Below, in pieces: positions 44,479 through 54,325 of a stretch of 64,000 nucleotides of DNA; position 1 is the first letter of the stretch; each line of letters opens with the position of its first letter. A model generated the notes under the pieces. The model worked only from the letters and a program-made list of their open reading frames with translations. It had not been told where the DNA came from and did not search any database. Origin of the DNA: Carboxylicivirga fragile (lineage in GTDB: Bacteria > Bacteroidota > Bacteroidia > Bacteroidales > Marinilabiliaceae); contig JAFMVD010000002.1 in assembly GCA_025499625.1 (NCBI GenBank), positions 62,001 through 126,000 on the forward strand, read 5' to 3'. The position numbers were made by a program, and so were the translations under genes.

Positions 44479-47400
44479 TTACAACTTTACACCCATGAAT
44501 AGTACATCATCAATTTGCTCCAATTCTCCCATCCAATTTTCAAAATTCTCTTTCACCATTTTGTACTGTTCATCTGCAGGCTTCTCATAAATCTCTTCTA
44601 TCAGATTCTGAACTCCCACTTTCATGAACTTTTTGCCTAATGGCCCTCCAAATTGATCTGGATATCCATCGGAGAACATATAAATTTGATCACCCTTAGA
44701 GCAGTTATATTCAATATTTACAAAATCACCTAAGCCATCATCCATGTCGTCACCAATACTTCGTCTGTTACCTTTATACAAGGTCATTTCATCATTTATA
44801 ATCAGATATACCGGACGTTTGGCCGAAGCAAGTCTCACTTTGTTAGTTGGCAGATGAATTTCAATTACCGAAATATCCATACCATCCTTGCTCTCTGAAT
44901 CTTCGTTCTTTTGCAGCAAGACTTTTATTTCTTTATCCAGCCTTTCGAGCATTGCGGCAGGTGAATTTATCTCAGGTAACCTGAAGATATCGTTTAATAT
45001 TGTGGTACCTATCATCGACATAAACGCTCCAGGAACACCGTGCCCAGTGCAATCAGCACAACAAATTACCATATAATCCTTAGACCTATTAAACCAATAG
45101 AAATCACCACTAACAATATCGCGCGGTAAAAAGTAAACAAAGGAATCGGGCAACACCTCATTCAGTTCCGATAATGGTGGAAGAATGGATGACTGAATCT
45201 TCTTGGCATAGTTAATACTATCCGTTATATCTCTGTTTTTACGTTCTATCTCATCCTTTTGCTCACGCAACACAACAGTTTGTGAGGCCACCTCCCGCTG
45301 TAAAATTTGCTTTTGGTGCTGTAACTTACGTTCGCGATATTTTATAAACAGAAATATTAAAAACACAATAAACGCTGCTGATGGAATAATAAACCAAATA
45401 GTTTCCCAAAATGGTTTACTAATTAACACATCAATAGTAGCTGGTGTTATAGTACTAACACCATCGGCATTATAAGCCCTTAAACGAATTCTGTGATCTC
45501 CGTTACGTAAGTAATCTATCTCCTTAAAGTTTATTTTACCAAGCTTCGACCATTCCTTTTGATCCTCTTTTGATGCACCGATATCATCAATTTTAAAATC
45601 ATACTTAACTCCTTCAGGATTAACAAAACTTATGGCGCGAAATTCAAGCTTTAAATTATAGTAATTTTTACCATAGGGGAATTTAAGCTTAATTGGCTTA
45701 TTAGCTGGATAACTTTCATCATCTATTTTAAGTGAAGTTAAGTTTAGTAATGGCGCAACTTGATTGACAATATCACCTAGTGGGTTATAATTAACCACCC
45801 CATCACTTGAAGCAAACCAAAGCGTGCCATTTTCTGCCTTTATCACTTGGTTAAACTCACCGTCCATATTGTTTTCGTAATCGAAAGTACGAATCTGACC
45901 GGTATTCAAATCAACACTACTCAAACCAACATGATGGCAAACCCATAATCTATTTTTACTATCACAATCGATACTATAGCAATAGTTCTTTTTCAATCCT
46001 GACTCGATGGTAATACTTCTTAAGCTATCGGCTGAGTACATGAGAATACCCTTATTTTTGGTAGCCAACCACTTATTCCCATCCTTATCTTCCGTCATAT
46101 CAACCACATTAACTGCAGCTTTCAGGATTTTATGACGTTCTATTTTATTTTCAACGACACTACAAATTCCATTATCCTTGGTACCAACCCATATCACACC
46201 ATCCATATCACGATAAACAAAATTGATCGTGTTGTGCGACAAACCATTGGCCATGTCGTAAAAAATCTGAGATCTATCTCTTGTATTTATTACATATAAA
46301 CCCTCACTTGTACCCAAGTATAATTTTTCTTCAAAGCCAATTATGTCATTAATCTTTTTACCTGAAGCGGATTTAGTATAAACAAATGGTTTAAAACGAA
46401 GCTCTCCTTTGGGGCGATAATAAAGTCCATTATTTGCAGATGCTACCCATAAAACTTCATTTTCATCCTCATATAACTTTACAATCTTATCGCGAGGAAT
46501 GCCCAAAGCTGGATCGTAAAACTCAAAATCGGTAAAACACAAAGGATCATGTTTGATTAAACCATTATCCAATCCCAACCAAAGTTCATTACCAGACTCT
46601 AAAACTGAATAAACTTTCTGACTTTTAAATCCAATTTCTTCAAGATCGTAAAAGATAAAATACTGATTGATGAGTGATGCAACACCACCACCATAGGTCC
46701 CAAACCAATAGTTTCCTTCTCTATCACTTAAGATACCTGTAACGTAATCAACATTTAATCCATTGATGGTAGAAAAGTTCATTGACTCATGAAAGATATC
46801 GCGCTCACTGTCGTAAAACAATTTAATAACACCATTTCTCTTGGTTGCAATCAACAAGTGACCATCTTGATCTTCGAAAATATCATTAACAGTTTCTCGT
46901 TCAATATTAAATTTTAAACACAGTTTGTTATCCGTTATTTGCTCCGATTCGGATGAACCATACTTATACTTATAAAAACCGTCTCCATTGGTACCAATCC
47001 AATACTCATTCACACCACCTTTGCAAGGCACAATAACGTTAATCTTCTCCTGAGGGATACCTTCAACATCAGTAATTAGAACCGAGCTATAATTAGAGTC
47101 AGTAAAATGAAACTGAACCAGACCATCATCAGTACCCACCAGAAATTTCCACGGGGTTAAAGCCTGAATTGAATAGTAACGTCGATTTCCATATTTTTTT
47201 CTGCCAAAGTAGGTGCTCACCTCACCCGAATTTGAAATATGTATAAGACCCTTTGTTTGCTCAACAGCCCATATTCCCCCTTGGTCATCTTCTGAAATAT
47301 CTGTTATTAACTGAGATGTTTCATCTATAACATACTTTGTAAAAATGCCGTCTTTATAATACGTTAAATCACCATTTTTATGACCTAACCATAAATTCCC

Positions 47401-47688
47401 ATTTTTTGCAACATGCATGGTGTTGATAAAATCATGAGCCAGGGAATCAGATGTAGTAAATACCTTAAAATCGAATCCATCATAGCGAACTAAGCCTTCG
47501 CCTGTTGCCATCCAGATGTAGCCATTATTACCTTGCTCCACACCATAAATATAGTTCTGAGGCAAACCAATTTCGCTATTGTAGTTTTTAAAATCGAATG
47601 ATTGCGCATTGATATCCGCTGAAAAAAAACAGCAAATGACTATCAAAAACAAAACAAGCGAACACCTTATGGTTTTATAGTAACCCAT
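44479..47688 (-). CDS. Beta-propeller sensor with SpoIIE-type phosphatase domain
   Basis: The 1069-residue protein has a signal peptide, a long region of two-component-regulator propeller repeats (repeated NGLWVGT/GYIWMATGEGLVRYDG-like units, residues 30-680), a Y_Y_Y-type domain (about 690-780), one membrane span (IWFIIPSAAFIVFLIFLFI), a coiled coil, and a cytoplasmic PP2C/SpoIIE phosphatase (SSILPPLSEL, VSGDFYWF, CADCTGHGVPGAFMSMIG, MFSDGYPDQFGG). It probably senses an outside ligand and dephosphorylates an anti-sigma-antagonist or similar protein inside. It is the last gene of the T9SS-linked operon, 10 bases after the previous one. Confidence 0.9.
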   Translation of the reverse strand: MGYYKTIRCSLVLFLIVICCFFSADINAQSFDFKNYNSEIGLPQNYIYGVEQGNNGYIWMATGEGLVRYDGFDFKVFTTSDSLAHDFINTMHVAKNGNLWLGHKNGDLTYYKDGIFTKYVIDETSQLITDISEDDQGGIWAVEQTKGLIHISNSGEVSTYFGRKKYGNRRYYSIQALTPWKFLVGTDDGLVQFHFTDSNYSSVLITDVEGIPQEKINVIVPCKGGVNEYWIGTNGDGFYKYKYGSSESEQITDNKLCLKFNIERETVNDIFEDQDGHLLIATKRNGVIKLFYDSERDIFHESMNFSTINGLNVDYVTGILSDREGNYWFGTYGGGVASLINQYFIFYDLEEIGFKSQKVYSVLESGNELWLGLDNGLIKHDPLCFTDFEFYDPALGIPRDKIVKLYEDENEVLWVASANNGLYYRPKGELRFKPFVYTKSASGKKINDIIGFEEKLYLGTSEGLYVINTRDRSQIFYDMANGLSHNTINFVYRDMDGVIWVGTKDNGICSVVENKIERHKILKAAVNVVDMTEDKDGNKWLATKNKGILMYSADSLRSITIESGLKKNYCYSIDCDSKNRLWVCHHVGLSSVDLNTGQIRTFDYENNMDGEFNQVIKAENGTLWFASSDGVVNYNPLGDIVNQVAPLLNLTSLKIDDESYPANKPIKLKFPYGKNYYNLKLEFRAISFVNPEGVKYDFKIDDIGASKEDQKEWSKLGKINFKEIDYLRNGDHRIRLRAYNADGVSTITPATIDVLISKPFWETIWFIIPSAAFIVFLIFLFIKYRERKLQHQKQILQREVASQTVVLREQKDEIERKNRDITDSINYAKKIQSSILPPLSELNEVLPDSFVYFLPRDIVSGDFYWFNRSKDYMVICCADCTGHGVPGAFMSMIGTTILNDIFRLPEINSPAAMLERLDKEIKVLLQKNEDSESKDGMDISVIEIHLPTNKVRLASAKRPVYLIINDEMTLYKGNRRSIGDDMDDGLGDFVNIEYNCSKGDQIYMFSDGYPDQFGGPLGKKFMKVGVQNLIEEIYEKPADEQYKMVKENFENWMGELEQIDDVLFMGVKL

Positions 47689-47698
47689 TTCTATTTAA

Positions 47699-48667
47699 TT
47701 AGTCTTTTACGTGAGTAGCCTTTGGTATGTATTTAGGTATTCCGCCAATTGGAACACTATACAACTTTAAACCTTCACCATCCTGATTTTCTAAACGAAT
47801 AACAACATTGTTATTTTTTATTCGAGCACTCTTATTCTTTACCATTCGAATATCTAATGACGAATAATATTCACGTTCGCGGATCTTAAAGTTACTATGT
47901 GACCAATGATCGTCACCCGAAGTTTTCATTAAACTCCCTTTACGATCAATGGAACGAACCATTATTACACCATCGTTATCCCAATCAAAATTGGATTGCT
48001 TGATGTACACAGTAGATGAATCGTTTATATAAGGATAAATGTGTGAAATCTGATTGACATCGTCGTGTAAACGAAATTTATACTTAAAGTAATAAGCAAA
48101 AGCCCCCTCCACTTCGTGATTGGCATTTTCCTGAGAACTTAGAAACAAACGGTATAGATTACCATCTCCTCCTGAAAGGCCCTCAACTACTATCTTAAAA
48201 ATATAACCGCCATCCTCAGGCAAATACTCACCTTCCGTTGGATTAAATGGGCCAAAAGTATACCATTTTAAATCATATTCGGGATCATCATCAAATGATT
48301 TGGAATCAAGTAAAGAACCACTATCGTATTCTCCATCCAGGTTTCCATCTCGTGCATCCTGATTAGAACAACTTCCTTTTCCACCATAAATGCCAAAACG
48401 CATACGTGTATCCCATTCTCCTTGCTGCTCATCATTGCCTCCTCCAATATCCGGATCGTAAACACGAATGTAAATTGGTGCCGAATGCGTCTCAGGCACA
48501 GAAAAGAAAATAATCTGGCAGAAGTTATCATCACCCCAATAGGTCTCTGAATCACCACCAAATGTAACTAAGTTAGGAATATTCTCATCGGCTCCCGGTA
48601 CTGGCTGAGCTTGTGCTACAAGTACCGCAAAAAACAGAAACACTAATAATTGATATGCTTTATTCAT
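47699..48667 (-). CDS. Exported hypothetical protein
   Basis: The 322-residue product has a clear signal peptide (LLVFLFFAVLVAQAQP, cleavage near residue 20) and a beta-rich body with segments such as PIYIRVYDPDIGGGNDE and YSSLDIRMVKNKSARIKNNNVVIRLENQDG. The N-terminal half looks like a beta-sandwich of the pre-peptidase or jelly-roll sort, but I do not recognise a family. It starts 2 bases after the previous gene and is 10 bases before the phosphatase sensor gene, so it is surely co-transcribed with them, perhaps acting as a partner of the sensor. Confidence 0.65.
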   Translation of the reverse strand: MNKAYQLLVFLFFAVLVAQAQPVPGADENIPNLVTFGGDSETYWGDDNFCQIIFFSVPETHSAPIYIRVYDPDIGGGNDEQQGEWDTRMRFGIYGGKGSCSNQDARDGNLDGEYDSGSLLDSKSFDDDPEYDLKWYTFGPFNPTEGEYLPEDGGYIFKIVVEGLSGGDGNLYRLFLSSQENANHEVEGAFAYYFKYKFRLHDDVNQISHIYPYINDSSTVYIKQSNFDWDNDGVIMVRSIDRKGSLMKTSGDDHWSHSNFKIREREYYSSLDIRMVKNKSARIKNNNVVIRLENQDGEGLKLYSVPIGGIPKYIPKATHVKD

Positions 48668-48669
48668 AG

Positions 48670-50076
48670 TTACTCAGTTACAATAATTTCAATTGATGAA
48701 CACATTTTTAGTTGAGGATGCACACTCGATACTGCTCCACATTTAATAATGTACTTACCCTTTGTTCGAAAAATATGCTGAATAGTTTCACCTTTTTGCA
48801 ATCTTCCGTCATCTAATTCCCAATAAAACTCTTTTGCTTCAAAATCGCCCAAATTAGAGTTTGCCACACTAAGGGTAACTAAATCATTAACTACCAAATC
48901 ATCCGGACAAGTAATATACAATTGTTCGGGCCTTAAAACATCTAAAGTATACTCGCTCAATGCAAAAACTTCTTGATTAACCAAAGTGTCTATTAGGCTC
49001 AATTTTACTTCGTACTCACCTGGACGATCAAAACAGTAACGAACGGTATCACCATCCAAACTTTCAGAATTACCGAATGTCCAACGGTAGATATAAGGCC
49101 CAGATTCATCCTCCATTACTTCATCAAAGAACTTATAACAATACGTTTCCTCTTCTTGTAATTCACAAGCTTCAAATACAGGAAATCCTCTATCAAAACG
49201 GAAAATATTATCTCTTCCTTCGCGGTCAGAAGCAAAGAAACCCCATTGCTCATCATCGCCTATATAACAACTAAACTCATTGGCCTCGGTATTGATGTCT
49301 TTATCAAAAGAAACAGGCTTACTCCAACCATCTGCCGTTTGTATCGAATAAAAAAGGTCTAAACCACCTTCTCCTCCATGTCCATCAGAAGCAAAAAACA
49401 ATTTGCCGCTTGAATGGTAAAAAGGAAATACCTCTGTTTCGGCGGTATTAATTTGATCACCTATATTAATGGCTGGCCCCCATTCATCATTAATCTTTTC
49501 AGAATAATAGATATCAGTTTTACCTTGTCCTTCAGCATTATCAGAAGTAAAAAACAAAAAACGACCATCGTCTGATATACTCGGATGACCAGTATTGTAA
49601 TCTCGACGGGAATTAAAAGGCATGCTGCTTTTTCTGGACCATCCTCTATTACCATCTGTTGACACATACACGCCCATGCCATTACCATTCTTGCTTTTTT
49701 GGCTACGCTTATAGGTATCGTATGTATTCTGGCCAATATACATTTGATCACCATCTTTTGACAATACGATGGAACCTGTATTAAATGGAGAAAAATAATC
49801 CTTCATGTACTGCTGAGGCTCTGTCCAGCTTGAATCTGCTCGTAACACAGCTTGATAGATATGATAAAGGTTTTCCTTATCCTCGTTGTAGTATTTTAAA
49901 AATAAAGAATTGCTCCTATTGGAACTAAAATAAAGCGTGGAATCCATAAAGAAAGGTGCCATCTCATTTCCACTTCTCGAATTCACTGATAACTTTTTAA
50001 CTTCAACATCTTGCGCAAATGAGCTGTATGTTAAAGCAGTTATCAGAAAAAATATAAGACTATATATTATTCGCAT
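48670..50076 (-). CDS. Exported WD40-like (PD40) and PKD domain protein
   Basis: This 468-residue protein has a signal peptide (cleavage near SFAQ), a six-bladed-type PD40 region (YFSSNRSNSLF, GRFLFFTSDNAEGQGKTDIYYSE, KLFFASDGHGGEGGLDLFYS, WGFFASDREGRDNIFRF) and a C-terminal PKD-like domain (YIYRWTFGNSESLDGDTVRYCFDRPGEYEVKLSLID). It lacks the OmpA peptidoglycan-binding domain found in many PorE-like homologues. Its position after the PorP/SprF gene points to a periplasmic or surface role in the T9SS-linked system. Confidence 0.8.
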   Translation of the reverse strand: MRIIYSLIFFLITALTYSSFAQDVEVKKLSVNSRSGNEMAPFFMDSTLYFSSNRSNSLFLKYYNEDKENLYHIYQAVLRADSSWTEPQQYMKDYFSPFNTGSIVLSKDGDQMYIGQNTYDTYKRSQKSKNGNGMGVYVSTDGNRGWSRKSSMPFNSRRDYNTGHPSISDDGRFLFFTSDNAEGQGKTDIYYSEKINDEWGPAINIGDQINTAETEVFPFYHSSGKLFFASDGHGGEGGLDLFYSIQTADGWSKPVSFDKDINTEANEFSCYIGDDEQWGFFASDREGRDNIFRFDRGFPVFEACELQEEETYCYKFFDEVMEDESGPYIYRWTFGNSESLDGDTVRYCFDRPGEYEVKLSLIDTLVNQEVFALSEYTLDVLRPEQLYITCPDDLVVNDLVTLSVANSNLGDFEAKEFYWELDDGRLQKGETIQHIFRTKGKYIIKCGAVSSVHPQLKMCSSIEIIVTE

Positions 50077-50088
50077 GCGAAGCTATTT

Positions 50089-51006
50089 TTAAAAGAATTT
50101 AGGATTAGGTGTTTTGATCTTATATCCAAAATCAAATTGAATACCGATTTCATGAGTACCATTATTATAGGCACTGATCTCCCCCAATGAATAATCAAAA
50201 CTATAGGAGAAGCGTAATTGAGGTGTTACCTGGTAACCCAACAAGGCAACTACATCACTAGTTGTTCGATACGATACGCCCAACCAAATCATCTCACTGT
50301 AAATAAGGGTAGCATTCAAATCAACATGTGTTGTCTCTGCCGGATTAAAACGTGTGAGAACTGTTGGTTGCAAATCGAATTGTTTACTTAGCTCAAACAA
50401 ATAACCACCAGTTACAATATAATTTACATCTCCAGGCGCAAACTCAGAGCTACCTCCCTCACTTATGTCATACTTAAATAAGTTTGGTGCCGATACACCG
50501 GCAAAAAAGTTTTTTCCATACCATGCCGCTCCAAATCCCACCAATGGCGACGAAACATTCTCATTATTTTGAAATTCCGGATCTTCCACAAATTCGTCCA
50601 GAGTTGTAATATCTGTCCAGTTCGAAGCATTAAATGACATTCCTCCGCTCAAACCAAAACTTAATATCTGATCATTATCTAATTTTAGTCGATAGGTATA
50701 TGACAAAGAAAAGCCCGTTTGACGTGTAACACCGTACTGTTGATTATACACATCTAACCCGAGTGCTATTTTTTCGTTTCTTAAGGGCGAATGCACACTA
50801 AAATATTGAGCAGATGGCGAGCCATTAATGCCCATCCATTTTTTACGAAAAGTTCCATTTAAAGAAAGTGCTTCTCTGTTACCGGCAAAAGCAGAGTTTA
50901 CCGAGTAGCGATTATGCATGTACTGACTCATCACCAAATCTTTCTGAGCCACAGCAGATACTCCACCAACAAGAACAAACAACACTATACTTACAAATTT
51001 ATTCAT
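50089..51006 (-). CDS. PorP/SprF family outer-membrane protein
   Basis: The 305-residue product has a signal peptide and the family start after it (KDLVMSQYMHNRYSVNSAFAGNREALSLNGTFRKKWMGINGSP), then beta-barrel strands to the last one ending in IKTPNPKFF. PorP/SprF proteins help export or anchor particular T9SS cargo, and usually follow the gene of a large protein with a type B C-terminal domain, which is the gene directly upstream (12-base gap). SprF-like genes occur in many copies, so this one probably serves that neighbour. Confidence 0.9.
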   Translation of the reverse strand: MNKFVSIVLFVLVGGVSAVAQKDLVMSQYMHNRYSVNSAFAGNREALSLNGTFRKKWMGINGSPSAQYFSVHSPLRNEKIALGLDVYNQQYGVTRQTGFSLSYTYRLKLDNDQILSFGLSGGMSFNASNWTDITTLDEFVEDPEFQNNENVSSPLVGFGAAWYGKNFFAGVSAPNLFKYDISEGGSSEFAPGDVNYIVTGGYLFELSKQFDLQPTVLTRFNPAETTHVDLNATLIYSEMIWLGVSYRTTSDVVALLGYQVTPQLRFSYSFDYSLGEISAYNNGTHEIGIQFDFGYKIKTPNPKFF

Positions 51007-51018
51007 CTATTTAAGTGT

Positions 51019-53295
51019 TTATTGATTCCCTTTAATCACAAGAAAATCTTTCACGGGTGAAATACCATCACCTGTGAAAACATAATAATAAGTACCATTT
51101 TTAAGTTTTGATCCGTCCATTCCAACACCGTTCCATCCTATATCACCATCATGTCCAAATTCTTCCTTCTCGTAAACCAACTTACCCTCCACTGTAAAAA
51201 CCAACAGCTTGTTATTTTCGACTTTATTAGCTCCTCCAATCATAAAGGTATCATTAATAGTATCACCATTTGGAGAAAATCCTGTTGGGTTAGTTAAGCC
51301 TTTTGCAGTAACCACAATTGTAGTAGGTTCAGCTTCACAAACTCCATTCGATACCGCCCATGTTAATTCATTCTCTCCCATTTTCAATTCAGAAGCAGTT
51401 CCGTTCTCTCCATTGACATCACTAAAGAAGACATCAGTATTAGATGTCCATAAGCCGGTCATTCCATCTTCTAGCCCTGTCGCAGCATACTTATATTTAT
51501 CATCGTTATAAATGGTTGTATCTTTTCCTGCCGATACATTAGCTGGTTTTTTGTCTAGAATAACTTGAGTGGTAATATGTGCCGTACAATTGTTATTAAG
51601 ATCATTCACAATCGACCAGTTTACATCAAACATCTGCGTTACCAATTGATTGGATTCATCAACACTAAAAGTAGCCTTAGGGTCATTAACATCAGTAAAT
51701 ACGCCATAAATCGAAGACCATGTTCCACTTTCGTTCTCACCTAATACAGCATTTAACAAAATAGATGAGCCGCATTCTGGATCGTATACTCCCGCATTTG
51801 GAGTCGGCAGATTGTTGACAGTAACATTAAACACATCGCTTAAATCGGTTGAGCATTTAGCAGCATCTGTGATACTAATCAACTGATAAGCTGCTAATCC
51901 ATTACCTGAAGGTGTTAAAGGAATTTCTGAGTAAGGAGTTTTGATTTCAATTATTGAAGAATTAGTTCCATCTGAATAACTTAAATCCAAATCGTAATGA
52001 GCACTTACTGTTGAAACTCTAAGCATAGCTGTACTTCCATTACATATAGCGGTATCAGCTTTAAGGAGCGTTAACTTTGGTGGGTCAACAAACGTGATAT
52101 CAACACTTGCTTGCTCACTACAGCCCAAATTAGTTTCTTCCCAAATTAATTTATGTGTTTCATAACTTGGAGCTGTAGCCATAGTTATAGGCTGATCATC
52201 TGGAGTAAAAGTTACTAACGAGTTACTTAACCAACGTCCTCCCTCCCCCTTATCCAGCACTGCTTCTAATCTTAAAGAATTAGAACAATTAAAATCTTTT
52301 GTTTTAATAATTGAAGCGTTTGGCTTTCTATCTACAATAGTAGCTACACCAGTCATACTCTCCGTAAGTGATTCACATCCATTGGCATCAGCCACTTTAA
52401 TCACACGCCACTCAGCGGCTTGCATCGCATCTATCGCAGGTAAAGCATTATCGCCTACATCACCAGTACGATTTTTTATAGTATTTACTCCATCACTAAT
52501 GTCGTAAGTGAAATCACCATCTCCTTGAAAATTTACATTTGCTAACAAATCATAATCCAAACCATCATTTGAGCAAATTTCAACATTACCACTTATAACA
52601 GATATGGCATGGCCTTTAATGTTTAATTGAACCTCATCCGTTCCAGCATCTGCTCCTTTACAAGCTCCAAATTCTTCATTTAAAGTAAGCGTATATATAC
52701 CTGGTGCATCAGGTGTGAAAGTTGCATTTGGTGTATCTGGGAAATCAAACTCACCGGCTCCCCCACTCGTAATTTCCCATAACATGTTATTAGTCGGATC
52801 TTGTAAAGATCCTTTAAGCTGATAAGAAAACTCACAGATTTTATCTTCATTGGGACCAGCTTCAGGCTGTGGTTTATCATTAATAATTATATTCATTTGC
52901 CCATGCACATCTGTTGAGCCATAGCCATTATCATTAAGAAAATATTTCCAATCTGCAGCAGGAATTGAGTTATCAAAAACCTCAATTAGGTTAATTTCAG
53001 AAGTACTTCCTACATTTATCGTACTCGTAGACCAAATACCATTTTCCAAATCATTCTCAAATATATCTTGATTAAGTTCCTTCTGAATACTTTTTCCTCC
53101 AGTTTCAAGATTTACTATTTCATATACAACACCATATGGAGCTTCCCCATTTTCAAACCTAATTTGTAAAACTGGATTCCCACTCTCGCAAAAAGTTTCA
53201 TCAGCACTAACAATTGTTGCAATTGGCTGAGCAGATAAATGTATAAAATTAGCTCCCGCAAGAACTAAACCGATCCAAAGTATTATAACTTTCAT
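51019..53295 (-). CDS. T9SS cargo protein with gliding-type (type B) C-terminal domain
   Basis: This 758-residue secreted protein has a signal peptide, several Ig/PKD-like repeats with Cys and the recurring pattern C-x(n)-W-x-S-x(n)-F-x-D, and a C-terminal gliding-motility type domain: NPTGFSPNGDTINDTF, then LLVFTVEGKLVYE, WNGVGMDGSKLKNGTYYYVFT and FLVIKGNQ. That type B domain directs export by T9SS and leaves the protein at the surface. I start at the ATG at 53295; a TTG two codons upstream is possible. First gene of the five-gene operon. Function is probably adhesive, as inferred from the repeats. Confidence 0.9.
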   Translation of the reverse strand: MKVIILWIGLVLAGANFIHLSAQPIATIVSADETFCESGNPVLQIRFENGEAPYGVVYEIVNLETGGKSIQKELNQDIFENDLENGIWSTSTINVGSTSEINLIEVFDNSIPAADWKYFLNDNGYGSTDVHGQMNIIINDKPQPEAGPNEDKICEFSYQLKGSLQDPTNNMLWEITSGGAGEFDFPDTPNATFTPDAPGIYTLTLNEEFGACKGADAGTDEVQLNIKGHAISVISGNVEICSNDGLDYDLLANVNFQGDGDFTYDISDGVNTIKNRTGDVGDNALPAIDAMQAAEWRVIKVADANGCESLTESMTGVATIVDRKPNASIIKTKDFNCSNSLRLEAVLDKGEGGRWLSNSLVTFTPDDQPITMATAPSYETHKLIWEETNLGCSEQASVDITFVDPPKLTLLKADTAICNGSTAMLRVSTVSAHYDLDLSYSDGTNSSIIEIKTPYSEIPLTPSGNGLAAYQLISITDAAKCSTDLSDVFNVTVNNLPTPNAGVYDPECGSSILLNAVLGENESGTWSSIYGVFTDVNDPKATFSVDESNQLVTQMFDVNWSIVNDLNNNCTAHITTQVILDKKPANVSAGKDTTIYNDDKYKYAATGLEDGMTGLWTSNTDVFFSDVNGENGTASELKMGENELTWAVSNGVCEAEPTTIVVTAKGLTNPTGFSPNGDTINDTFMIGGANKVENNKLLVFTVEGKLVYEKEEFGHDGDIGWNGVGMDGSKLKNGTYYYVFTGDGISPVKDFLVIKGNQ

Positions 53296-53322
53296 CCCCA
53301 AAAATATTTAAATATGCGATAC

Positions 53323-53346
53323 CATGACATGATTATTATTGTCATG
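53323..53346. promoter_or_regulatory. Palindrome in the T9SS-linked operon leader
   Basis: CATGACA (53323-53329) and TGTCATG (53340-53346) form a perfect 7-bp inverted repeat with 10 bases between. It lies 28 bases before the first gene. A likely -7 box TAAGTTTG (minus strand, 53393-53386) is upstream, without a clear TTG, so the palindrome would fall inside the leader. It could be an operator or an RNA hairpin. Confidence 0.4.
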
Positions 53347-53573
53347 AAATAATTACCACAAATACGCTCTCGTCCTTAATACTTACAAACTTATACATAA
53401 AAAATAAAAATTAACTCTTTTTAACCCTTACTCTCAGCCAATTTATAAATGAATTAAATGCATTCATCAAATAAAATGAATCATCCATCAACATAAACGT
53501 CATTTACTGGCTATCTTATGATAAAAAATGAAAGGCCAAAAAAGCGGTAATAGCACTTTAGAAGTGCTACAAT

Positions 53574-54137
53574 TTATGATAAGGATAAATCCTCTGGTCT
53601 GTTACAGTTTTGAAATAGTAATGGATAGCTCTCAAGCAAACTATCGAAAGAAACAATCTTGGAAGAAACACCTTCTATAAAAGTCATCATCTTGAGCTTA
53701 TCAGCTAATAAGTGTTGCTCCATTGCAGATAACAAGCGTCGATTATAAACAGCAAATAAAGGTTGAAATTTTGAATTTACGGATGGAATAAAACAATCAT
53801 GCTTTTCATCAATTTCAGCAATCAAGACTTCAATAGCTTCCTTGTTTAAATTGGGCATATCACATGACAAAACTAATACCTTATCATTGGTCGCAAATTT
53901 TAATCCTTCGTAAATACCAGACAATGGTCCTTTAGACAAAAACGAATCTGCAATAACCTTAAATCCAAACTGACCATATAGGGGCGAATTAGTACTAATA
54001 ATTATCTCATCACAATAAGCTTCTAATAATTCAATAGCGTAACTAACAAGTTTTTTTCCCTTGTAATCAAGCATCCCCTTATCGGCTCCCATTCGAGAAC
54101 TTTTACCGCCAGCTAATACGACACCACTAATTTTCAT
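53574..54137 (-). CDS. mobA: Molybdenum cofactor guanylyltransferase
   Basis: This 187-residue enzyme attaches GMP to molybdopterin, making the bis-MGD cofactor used by DMSO-reductase-type enzymes such as the one encoded next to it. The N-terminus has the nucleotidyltransferase signature VVLAGGKSSRMGADKG; further blocks are SKGPLSGIYEG and VLSCDMPNL. Length is normal for the family. It is divergent from the reductase operon, with a 190-base gap between the two. Confidence 0.88.
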   Translation of the reverse strand: MKISGVVLAGGKSSRMGADKGMLDYKGKKLVSYAIELLEAYCDEIIISTNSPLYGQFGFKVIADSFLSKGPLSGIYEGLKFATNDKVLVLSCDMPNLNKEAIEVLIAEIDEKHDCFIPSVNSKFQPLFAVYNRRLLSAMEQHLLADKLKMMTFIEGVSSKIVSFDSLLESYPLLFQNCNRPEDLSLS

Positions 54138-54325
54138 TACATGATTTTTGTTAGCTCATAAAGCTACGAATCGGAATAGAATATTCAAAACACACTATAT
54201 TACAAACGATTATAGCAAAAACAAATGCCTTATTAATATTAAGTCTAAATATCAATAGATTCACACATCTAATTATCTGTATATTTTCCTTATTTTGTAC
54301 GTAGAACTCATAAATCTTTACATTG

